Assembly (NCBI GenBank): GCA_025352865.1
Contig: JANXSB010000658.1
Coordinates: forward strand, 1-12,157
Source: Chthoniobacter sp.
Lineage (GTDB): Bacteria; Verrucomicrobiota; Verrucomicrobiia; Chthoniobacterales; Chthoniobacteraceae
Direction of reading: 5' to 3'
DNA: 12,157 nt
Shown here: positions 7,058 to 12,157 of the stretch, one piece after another
Layout of the letters: the number at the start of each line of letters is the position of its first letter
Numbering within the stretch: the stretch's first letter is position 1
Notes under the pieces: generated by a model
The model's input: the letters and a program-made list of their open reading frames with translations, nothing else
Databases searched by the model: none
What the model was told of the DNA's origin: nothing
Position numbers and translations under genes: made by a program

Positions 7058-7311
7058 GCGTCGAGGTCAACGGTGCGGCTGACACCTTTGCCCGCGTCCA
7101 ACTGAGCGATCGCATTCATAATGCGTTTGGCGTTCTTGGGGTTCTTGAGCAGGTAGGCGGTTTCCTCCAGGGCTTCGTAGTCCTGGAGCGACATCATGAC
7201 GACGGCCTGATCCCGGTTGCGGGTGATGATGATTGGCGCATGGTCCTCGCAGACTTTGTCCATGGTGGAGGCGAGATTTTCCCGCGCAGCGGTGTAGGAA
7301 ATGGCGTTCAT
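7054..7311 (-). CDS. yefM: YefM antitoxin (Phd/YefM family)
   Basis: The 85-residue product resembles E. coli YefM: ISYTAARENLASTMDKVCED, HAPIIITRNRDQAVVMMSLQ, DYEALEETAYLLKNPKNAKR and a terminal GKGVSRTVDLD. The N-terminal part is the Phd-type DNA-binding dimer, and the C-terminal tail neutralises YoeB. The pair normally represses its own promoter. It overlaps yoeB by 4 bp (ATGA). It begins 50 bp after the prcB stop, and an inverted repeat lies just before its start. A separate promoter is possible but no convincing one was found. Confidence 0.95.
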   Translation of the reverse strand: MNAISYTAARENLASTMDKVCEDHAPIIITRNRDQAVVMMSLQDYEALEETAYLLKNPKNAKRIMNAIAQLDAGKGVSRTVDLDA

Positions 7312-7314
7312 GGA

Positions 7315-7332
7315 TGGACGTTATGCTGTCCA
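7315..7332 (-). promoter_or_regulatory. Candidate operator before yefM
   Basis: A TGGAC-N8-GTCCA inverted repeat lies 3 bp upstream of the yefM ATG, within the 50-bp gap after prcB. YefM-YoeB complexes bind palindromes near their own start, so this is a plausible autoregulatory site. It does not match the TGTACA core of the E. coli operator, and a 5-bp arm can arise by chance. Confidence 0.25.
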
Positions 7333-7361
7333 AGTCCGGCGATCAACAGGGAAGACACGCA

Positions 7362-8174
7362 TCACGCGACGTGCTTCTTGAAAACCTTGGCGAGCGCCTT
7401 TTCCGAAAGCGTAGTGATGCCGGCGGGGCCGATGAGTTTGATGATGGGATAGACGCGGCCGCGGCGGTCCACGCCGCCGGTGGCGGTGTCGCTCTCGGCG
7501 GCGGTGTCGAGGGCGCGCAGGGCGAGGAGGACGGCGTCCTCTTCGCGGAGTTTGACAAGCGGCTTTTTGCCCCAGGTGTTTTCGTAGTGCAGCACGCTGC
7601 GGACGGCGGGGGAGCCGCTGCCGGTGGCGGCGTAGTCGGCGGCCTCGAATTGCGCGCCCATGGCGTCGTAGAAATAGAGGCGCGCAGCGGCGGCGGCGTG
7701 GTCGTAGGTGGCGAAGATGGGGACGACGATGCCGATGCCCTGGAGCACCGCGCCGAGGTTGTCGCGCAGGAGTTTGGAAAGGGCGCGGACTTTGCCCTCG
7801 AGGCTCATCTCGGCGAGCTGGCTGCGCCGGTAAAACTGGAACGAATGCTCGAGCACGCGCGCCATTTCCCACGCGGTCGCGGGCACGCCGGCGATGGCCA
7901 TGAGCGAGTGCTGGTCGATCTCAAGCACTTTGTCGGCGCGGTCATAGACGAGGACGTTGCCCGCGGTCGCGCGGCGGTCGCCGGCGACGAGGACGCCGTC
8001 GGCGTATTTGAAGGCGAGGATGGTGGTGGCGTGGGTGAGGGGGGATGGAAGATGGGAGATGGAAGATGGAAAAGCCACGACGGGGGGCTGCGGATAAAGA
8101 CCGCGCGTTTTCAACAACGAGGAAAAATCCTCCGGCGCGGCGACCGGGGCGCGCGCGTCCGTGGGCGCGGTCAT
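7362..8174 (-). CDS. prcB: 20S proteasome beta-type subunit
   Basis: The 270-residue proenzyme is the catalytic subunit of the bacterial 20S proteasome. A propeptide of about 49 residues ends THA before TTILAFKY. Counting the first T of TTIL as 1, the sequence gives Thr1, Asp17 (AGDRRAT) and Lys33 (RADKV), exactly the catalytic set of N-terminal nucleophile beta subunits. Later blocks MAIAGVPATAWEMAR, LRDNLGAVLQGIGIVVPIFA and AATGSGSPAVRSVL also match PrcB. Propeptide residues FSSLLKTRG resemble the helical part of actinobacterial propeptides, while FPSSISHLPSPL next to the cleavage site is encoded by a simple repeat. The ATG at 8174 overlaps the ubact stop as ATGA. A longer frame to 8309 exists but is antiphase to ubact and rejected. 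Confidence 0.95.
   Translation of the reverse strand: MTAPTDARAPVAAPEDFSSLLKTRGLYPQPPVVAFPSSISHLPSPLTHATTILAFKYADGVLVAGDRRATAGNVLVYDRADKVLEIDQHSLMAIAGVPATAWEMARVLEHSFQFYRRSQLAEMSLEGKVRALSKLLRDNLGAVLQGIGIVVPIFATYDHAAAAARLYFYDAMGAQFEAADYAATGSGSPAVRSVLHYENTWGKKPLVKLREEDAVLLALRALDTAAESDTATGGVDRRGRVYPIIKLIGPAGITTLSEKALAKVFKKHVA
8044..8071 (+). repeat. Four-copy heptanucleotide repeat inside prcB
   Basis: Four tandem copies of GATGGAA (the second is GATGGGA) lie in the prcB propeptide region, antisense to the gene. On the coding strand this reads as TTCCATC units and encodes part of FPSSISHLPSPL just upstream of Thr1. Seven is not a multiple of three, so gain or loss of one unit shifts the frame before the active site. 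Confidence 0.9.
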
Positions 8175-8347
8175 TGGCCGGTGCGCTGGCGGTAGCGCTT
8201 GGATTGGTTGGGATCGACCCGGCGCATGCGCTGGAGCAAGTCCTTGGTGTCGGGCTTCTGCACGTCGGGCGATTTGGGCCCGCCGCCGTCGCCTTGCTGC
8301 GGTCCCCATGGAGCGGGACCGGTTGGTCGTTGCGTCCTGTCAGGCAT
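8171..8347 (-). CDS. ubact: UBact, Pup-like protein modifier
   Basis: This is a 58-residue gene directly upstream of prcB; its TGA overlaps the prcB ATG (ATGA), so the two are translationally coupled. The N-terminal half is disordered and rich in Pro, Gly and Gln (PTGPAPWGPQQGDGGGP). The C-terminal half has the block KPDTKDLLQRMRRVDP and then the end RYRQRTGQ. This layout (disordered start, helical charged block, RTG plus Gln/Glu at the very end) fits UBact, the Pup analogue reported from several Gram-negative phyla including Verrucomicrobia. By analogy with Pup, the C-terminal side chain is ligated to substrate lysines to send them to the proteasome. Because the end is Gln and not Glu, deamidation by a Dop-like enzyme would be needed first. 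An in-frame TAG lies 9 bases before the ATG, which fixes this as the first possible ATG. No Shine-Dalgarno is obvious. Confidence 0.93.
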   Translation of the reverse strand: MPDRTQRPTGPAPWGPQQGDGGGPKSPDVQKPDTKDLLQRMRRVDPNQSKRYRQRTGQ

Positions 8348-8467
8348 GCGCGGAAACTACGGACGCGCGGTGAAAAAGGCAAGAACGGCGCGATGGCCTG
8401 GCTGATATTTCAGTCAAAGAGCCGCACGGCGCTTGCCAGTTTCGGGGTTAAGTGAGAACTCTTTTCC
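8348..8467. promoter_or_regulatory. Divergent intergenic region between ubact and the LysM operon
   Basis: These 120 bp must hold the promoters for both the minus-strand UBact/proteasome run and the plus-strand LysM/GYF operon. A TTGACT hexamer is present on the minus strand, but no good -10 element sits at the right spacing. No strong Shine-Dalgarno precedes either start. I mark it by position only. Confidence 0.4.
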
Positions 8468-8986
8468 ATGAGTCGAATTTTTCCGCTCCTCGCCGCCCTC
8501 GGCGCTCTTGCTCCGGCCCTCCTGGCCGCGGACGCGCCGCTCACGCAGGAGGTTCACGAGTTGCGTCGCGATGTGCAGATGCAGGCGAAAAAGATCGAGG
8601 CGCTGAGCGAGCAAATCCTGCGGCTCACGCAGCTCGCGGAAGCCGCGAAAGCCGCACCGGCGCCGGTGCCGCTGCCACCGCCGGCTGCGACTACGGAAAT
8701 CGTGAAACCCGCGTCCGCTGCGCCGCCCGCCGCCGCACCTGTCCCAGAGCCGGAGATTCCGAAAGCCGAAGCGGTGCCGCCACCGGCCAAACACACCGTC
8801 GAGAAGGGCGAGACGTTGACCTCCATCGCAAAGCACTACAACATTCCCCTGTCCGACCTGCAAAAGCTGAACAAGATCACCAACGATCGCAAACTGCAGA
8901 TCGGCCAGACGATCAACGTCCCCGCCGTCAAAATTCCCGAAACCAAAGCCGCCGAAGCTCCCGCAGAAAAAAAAGAAACCCCCTGA
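8468..8986 (+). CDS. Secreted LysM-domain protein
   Basis: The 172-residue product has a signal peptide (MSRIFPLLAALGALAPALLA, cleavage after LLA or AAD). A short predicted coiled coil follows at about residues 26-62 (LRRDVQMQAKKIEALSEQIL). Then comes a Pro/Ala-rich linker to about 107 and one LysM domain at about 109-153 (HTVEKGETLTSIAKHYNIPL, DLQKLNKITNDRKLQIGQTI). LysM binds the GlcNAc-containing glycan of peptidoglycan, so this is an envelope or periplasmic protein anchored to the wall. No enzymatic domain is present. It is the first gene of a two-gene operon; the next gene starts 2 bp after its stop. The layout recalls YbgF-like or LysM structural proteins, but it has no TPR. Confidence 0.88.
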   Translation: MSRIFPLLAALGALAPALLAADAPLTQEVHELRRDVQMQAKKIEALSEQILRLTQLAEAAKAAPAPVPLPPPAATTEIVKPASAAPPAAAPVPEPEIPKAEAVPPPAKHTVEKGETLTSIAKHYNIPLSDLQKLNKITNDRKLQIGQTINVPAVKIPETKAAEAPAEKKETP

Positions 8987-8988
8987 TT

Positions 8989-9510
8989 ATGGAAAATTCC
9001 CAACATTGGTTTTTGATGAAAAACGACGACGGCACCGTGTTCGGGCCGATCAGTTTCGAGCAGCTTCGCCAATGGTCCACCGACGCGCAGGTTTCGCCGC
9101 TCGACAAAGTTTCCACCGACGAACGCACTTGGATCAAAGCGCCGATGGTGCCGGAGTTGCACATGGATTACCTCGTCGAAGTCAGCCCCGATCAATTTTA
9201 CGGCCCGACGACGCTGAGCGCGGTGCGGGAGTTTTTGCAAATGGGCGAAATCCACAGCGAAACCACAGTCACAAACTGCCGCGACGGCTCCAGCGCGCTG
9301 GTCAAAGACATCCCCGAACTGCAAACCTCGCCCGAAGACGAAGAGGCGCAACAACCCGTGCGCACGAGCATTCGCGTGAATCTCCAGCAGCGCATCCGCG
9401 ACCTCGAGGAGACGCTCATGGACGAACGCCGCGCCCGCGAGCAGGCGGAGCATCTCGTGGAAAAGCTCGAGGCGAAGCTCGGGGAGATTACGCGGGCGGC
9501 TTCATTGTAA
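8989..9510 (+). CDS. Tandem GYF_2-domain protein with C-terminal coiled coil
   Basis: The 173-residue cytoplasmic-type protein has no signal peptide. A GYF_2 domain spans about residues 5-55 (HWFLMKNDDGTVFGPISFEQ, LRQWSTDAQVSPLDKVSTDE, TWIKA). A second, more divergent copy is at about 57-108 (YLVEVSPDQFYGPTTLSAVR, EFLQMGEIHSETTV). A charged coiled coil closes the protein at about 125-168 (LQQRIRDLEETLMDERRARE). GYF_2 domains are common in Verrucomicrobia and Planctomycetes and are thought to bind proteins or peptides; the partner is unknown. The ATG at 8989 is chosen because it opens directly on the GYF fold and lies 2 bp after the LysM gene stop. The open frame continues upstream only antiphase to that gene. 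Confidence 0.85.
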   Translation: MENSQHWFLMKNDDGTVFGPISFEQLRQWSTDAQVSPLDKVSTDERTWIKAPMVPELHMDYLVEVSPDQFYGPTTLSAVREFLQMGEIHSETTVTNCRDGSSALVKDIPELQTSPEDEEAQQPVRTSIRVNLQQRIRDLEETLMDERRAREQAEHLVEKLEAKLGEITRAASL

Positions 9511-9520
9511 AAACTGCCGG

Positions 9521-9684
9521 TCATTCTGAGCGGAGTTTCCGGCGGGCGCAGGCGGGCGGGAACGGAGTCGAAGAACCTCTAACTATTTCCGCAGGGAAGC
9601 AGCGCACAACTCCCCGCCGCCTATCCCGAAGAAAAATTGGAAGTTCTTCGACTGCGCTGCGCAAAGCCTCCGCTCAGGATGATA
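9521..9684. repeat. Imperfect inverted repeat between convergent genes
   Basis: The left arm (9521-9578) begins TCATTCTGAGCGGAG and ends GAGTCGAAGAACCT. The right arm (9641-9684), read on the opposite strand, begins TCATCCTGAGCGGAG and ends CAGTCGAAGAACTT. The arms differ in their middle segment and flank about 60 bases. The TCATTCTGAGC...TCGAAGAA type of element is dispersed in many bacterial genomes. Its place between the stop of the GYF gene (9510) and the stop of the AraC gene (9701) suits a bidirectional transcription barrier. Confidence 0.7.
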
Positions 9685-9700
9685 AGTTGGGACAGACGCG

Positions 9701-10543
9701 CTACCGCTGCTTCGCCCGATAATCGCTCGGTCTCCATCCCACCCACTTTTTGAACGTAGTCGAAAACACAAACGGGTTTTCGTAGCCGATCGCCTTCGCG
9801 ATGGTCTCGATTTTGTCGTTCGTCGTCGCGAGCAGTTTCGCCGCGAGCTGCATGCGGAGGTAGATGACCTGGTGCATGGGGCTGCGGCCCAGCTCGCGTC
9901 GGCAGAGGCGGCGCAAATGCTCGGCGCTGAGATGCGAGTGGCGGGCGAGCGCATCGAGCGACCACGGCTCGCCGAGGCGCGCGGCCACATGATCCCAGAG
10001 GTGCCCGAGGCGGTCGTCGGTCTGCCACGGGCGGGCGAAACGGAGGACGTACGTGTGGATCAGCTCGACCCAATGCGTGACCGCCATCGGCGCGGTCTGG
10101 CTTTGCATTTCGGCAAAAAGCCCCTGCACCGCGGCGCGCAGCGGCAGCGGATCGAACCGCGCCAGCGCCGGCGACGACGCGGTGATGATCGGCTTCTGCT
10201 CCGGTGGCTGCTGGTAGCGTACCCACGTAAATTCCCAGCGCGCGCGCGCCTCCGCGCGAAAGGCCAGCAGCGCGTGCGGCGGCGCGAGGCACGCCCAGCC
10301 TTCGCGGCAGAGCTGCCACCGGCCATCGAGCAGGATGCGCCCTCGCCCGCCGGAGCACGACAGCAGATACGTCCCGCTCAAATCCATCCGCACCATCTCA
10401 TAAGGCGCCGCCGCGTCCGCCACGCCCACATGCGCGATGTGATGCCCCGCCAGCGGCGGACACTCCTGCGCCCGCACCTTCCACTCGCGCGTGGCGGTGC
10501 CGATGATATGCGTCTCGGAAAGAGTCGGTGGTTTTGTGGGCAT
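9701..10543 (-). CDS. AraC-family transcriptional regulator
   Basis: The 280-residue product has an N-terminal cupin-like sensing domain (about 15-170, with GTYLLSCSGGRGRILLDGRW and FRAEARARWEFTWVRYQQP). A C-terminal AraC DNA-binding domain covers about 180-278. Its two helix-turn-helix units are WSLDALARHSHLSAEHLRRL and KIETIAKAIGYENPFVFSTT, closed by FKKWVGWRPSDYR. Such sensors often bind sugars and activate carbohydrate genes. It is divergent from the ThuA/dehydrogenase fusion across 202 bp, so it may control that gene; this is inference from position. It converges with the LysM/GYF operon. Confidence 0.93.
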   Translation of the reverse strand: MPTKPPTLSETHIIGTATREWKVRAQECPPLAGHHIAHVGVADAAAPYEMVRMDLSGTYLLSCSGGRGRILLDGRWQLCREGWACLAPPHALLAFRAEARARWEFTWVRYQQPPEQKPIITASSPALARFDPLPLRAAVQGLFAEMQSQTAPMAVTHWVELIHTYVLRFARPWQTDDRLGHLWDHVAARLGEPWSLDALARHSHLSAEHLRRLCRRELGRSPMHQVIYLRMQLAAKLLATTNDKIETIAKAIGYENPFVFSTTFKKWVGWRPSDYRAKQR

Positions 10544-10745
10544 GCGGATTTGGAAAGCGCATGCGCAGAATTCTGTCCGTCTCCCCCGGCGTCAACCCGC
10601 GTTCGCGCAGGATGTGCGTCGGCGATAGCTCTTGGTGCGTTTTTGGGGATGTATTTCGGCAAAGGCTTTGGGAGAGTTCGCGGTTGTCTGCGGGCGTGCT
10701 TATCGTGCGCGCCCGCCTTCCCCAAACCTCCGCATCTCCGATTCT
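10544..10745. promoter_or_regulatory. Divergent regulatory region, AraC gene and ThuA fusion
   Basis: Two perfect palindromes lie side by side near the AraC-gene end: GCGCATGCGC at 10557-10566 and AGAATTCT at 10567-10574. They could be protein-binding sites, but short palindromes of this kind are common in GC-rich DNA. No convincing -35/-10 pair or Shine-Dalgarno was found for either gene, and no small coding frame stands out. Confidence 0.3.
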
Positions 10746-12157
10746 ATGAAACGTCTCCTCACCCTCCTCGTCCTCCTCGCTCTCGCGATCACCGCTTCCG
10801 CCGCTCCGCTCCGCGTCTTCATCCGCGGCGGGGTGAAAACGCACGGCCCCAATGCGCACGATCATCCGCGCTTTTTGAAAGAGTGGACGCAGTTGCTCAC
10901 CGAGCGCGGGATGAAAACCGATGGCGCTCTCGACTGGCCGACGGCGGCGCAGCTCGCGCAGACGGATGTCGTCGTGTGTTACGCCGAGGAGGCGGGAAAT
11001 GTGACGCCTGAGCAGCGCGCGGCGGTCGAGGCGTTTGTGAAGCGCGGCGGCGGCATTGTCGTCATCCACTCGGCGGCGGTGGCCACGGATCACGATTGGT
11101 GGAAGTCGATCATCGGCGGCTCGTGGGTGAAGGGGACGACGAAATGGAAGGAAGGCCCGATGGATCTTTACTACACGGACAATCAGCACCTCGGCACGCC
11201 GCACCCGATCACCGCGGGCGCGTCGAATTTCCGTCTCGACGACGAGATTTACTACGACATGGACATCTCGCCGGACGTGACCGTGCTCGCGACATCGTAC
11301 ACGCCGAATGTGCCCGCGGGCAAAAAGGCCGCGGAAGGCAGCAAGCCGAACATCTACGACATCCAGCCGCAGATGTGGGCCTACGAAAAGGACAACTACC
11401 GCGCGTTCGTCACCATCCCCGGCCATCTCTACGACACGTTTGAGATGCCGCAGTATCGCGCGGTCCTGCTGCGCGGAATCGCGTGGGTCGCGAAGCGCGC
11501 GAACGCCGATGAATTTTGCCAGCCGGAGGAACTCGCCGCGCTGCGCTACCCGAAAGGCGGGCCGTCGAAACCGGCGGACGAACTCGCGCAGCTCGAAGTG
11601 AATCCCGCGTTCAACATGACGCTCGTCGCCAGCGAGCCGCTCATCACGAAACCGATCTGCCTCAATTGGGATCCCGCCGGCCGGCTGTGGGTCGCCGAGA
11701 CGCCCGAGTATCCGAATGGCCGCCGCGGCGTGCGGCCCGATTACGTGGGGAAAACCTGGAAGGATCACGGCGGCATCGACGCCGATCCCGGCGATCAAAA
11801 GCGGCCCGGCTACGACCGGATCAGCATCCTCACATCGAGCAAAGGCGACGGCGTCATGGACAAAAAAGAGGTCTGGTATGAAGGCCTCGATCTCGTCACC
11901 GGCTTCGTCTTTTACAAGGACGGCGTCATCGTCACGCAGGCACCGGACATCCTCTGGCTGCGCGACACCAAAGGCACCGGCAAATGCGACACCGTGGTGA
12001 AACTTTACACCGGCCTCGGCACCGGCGACACGCACGCCGTCATCAACAACCCGCGCTGGGGCTGGGACGGCTGGATCTATTGCACGCACGGCTACAGCGC
12101 CGGCGACGTGACGAGCGGCGATGGCTCGAAGAAATTCGGCCGCATCGGCTCCGGTGT
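10746..12157 (+). CDS. Secreted ThuA / PVC-type membrane-bound dehydrogenase fusion, 3' end outside window
   Basis: A frame of 470 codons runs off the right edge. It begins with a signal peptide (MKRLLTLLVLLALAITASAA). A ThuA-like (trehalose utilisation, class I glutamine amidotransferase-like) domain spans about residues 22-255, with LRVFIRGGVKTHGPNAHDH, DVVVCYAEEAGNVTPEQ, FVKRGGGIVVIHSAA and MWAYEKDNYRAFVTIPGH. From about residue 282 it continues into the beta-propeller of the putative membrane-bound dehydrogenase family of Pirellula and Verrucomicrobium (NMTLVASEPLITKPICLNWD, GRLWVAETPEYPNGR, DRISILTSSKGDGVMDK, GWDGWIYCTHG). Full proteins of this type are often around 1000 residues or more with a HEAT-like region and a C-terminal cytochrome c domain, none of it visible here. 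The likely role is periplasmic sugar or polysaccharide oxidation. Confidence 0.92.
   Translation, partial: MKRLLTLLVLLALAITASAAPLRVFIRGGVKTHGPNAHDHPRFLKEWTQLLTERGMKTDGALDWPTAAQLAQTDVVVCYAEEAGNVTPEQRAAVEAFVKRGGGIVVIHSAAVATDHDWWKSIIGGSWVKGTTKWKEGPMDLYYTDNQHLGTPHPITAGASNFRLDDEIYYDMDISPDVTVLATSYTPNVPAGKKAAEGSKPNIYDIQPQMWAYEKDNYRAFVTIPGHLYDTFEMPQYRAVLLRGIAWVAKRANADEFCQPEELAALRYPKGGPSKPADELAQLEVNPAFNMTLVASEPLITKPICLNWDPAGRLWVAETPEYPNGRRGVRPDYVGKTWKDHGGIDADPGDQKRPGYDRISILTSSKGDGVMDKKEVWYEGLDLVTGFVFYKDGVIVTQAPDILWLRDTKGTGKCDTVVKLYTGLGTGDTHAVINNPRWGWDGWIYCTHGYSAGDVTSGDGSKKFGRIGSG

Noticed and set aside
7233..8195. Plus-strand frame of 320 codons
   Set aside because: It is antisense to prcB and yefM, both of which are firmly identified by catalytic or family motifs.
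8175..8309. A 45-residue N-terminal extension of prcB
   Set aside because: It is Arg/Ala-rich, antiphase to ubact, and absent from the PrcB family; the ATG at 8174 overlapping the ubact stop is the better start.
10398..12089. Minus-strand frame of 563 codons
   Set aside because: It is antisense to the ThuA/dehydrogenase fusion and crosses the divergent promoter region; its His/Arg/Val-rich text has no domain.

Overview
The window looks like a GC-rich bacterial chromosome of the phylum Verrucomicrobiota. The evidence is a UBact/20S proteasome locus, a ThuA plus PVC-type dehydrogenase fusion, and a giant T5SS/PEP-CTERM-associated repeat protein. Genus cannot be judged from the sequence.

Left part, minus strand (1-3381): an open frame of about 980 codons runs off the left edge. 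It is a secreted, glycine-rich beta-repeat protein with a signal peptide, a probable sigma70 promoter and a short 5'-UTR hairpin. Upstream of it lies the C-terminal remnant of an integron-integrase-like tyrosine recombinase.

Centre, minus strand (8347 down to 3383): a co-directional run of genes. In transcription order these are a 58-residue UBact (Pup-like) modifier, prcB (20S proteasome beta), yefM-yoeB, a small AT-rich unknown gene, a second antitoxin-toxin pair (RelE/ParE-like), prcA (proteasome alpha), an N-acetylmuramoyl-L-alanine amidase, and a secreted protein with two peptidoglycan-binding-like domains. The UBact stop and prcB start overlap as ATGA. PrcB has Thr1, Asp17 and Lys33 at exact spacing, so the protease should be active. 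The toxin-antitoxin genes separate prcB from prcA, which are normally neighbours. The ligase, the deamidase/depupylase and the ring ATPase of the pathway are not in the window.

Right part: divergent from ubact is a two-gene plus-strand operon, a LysM envelope protein and a tandem-GYF_2 coiled-coil protein. It converges, across a dispersed-type inverted repeat, with an AraC-family regulator on the minus strand. Divergent from the regulator is the start of a large secreted ThuA/dehydrogenase fusion that runs off the right edge.

The most notable points are the UBact gene, too small for ordinary ORF calling, the interruption of the proteasome genes by toxin-antitoxin modules, and a four-copy heptanucleotide repeat in the prcB propeptide where slippage would frameshift the gene before its active site.
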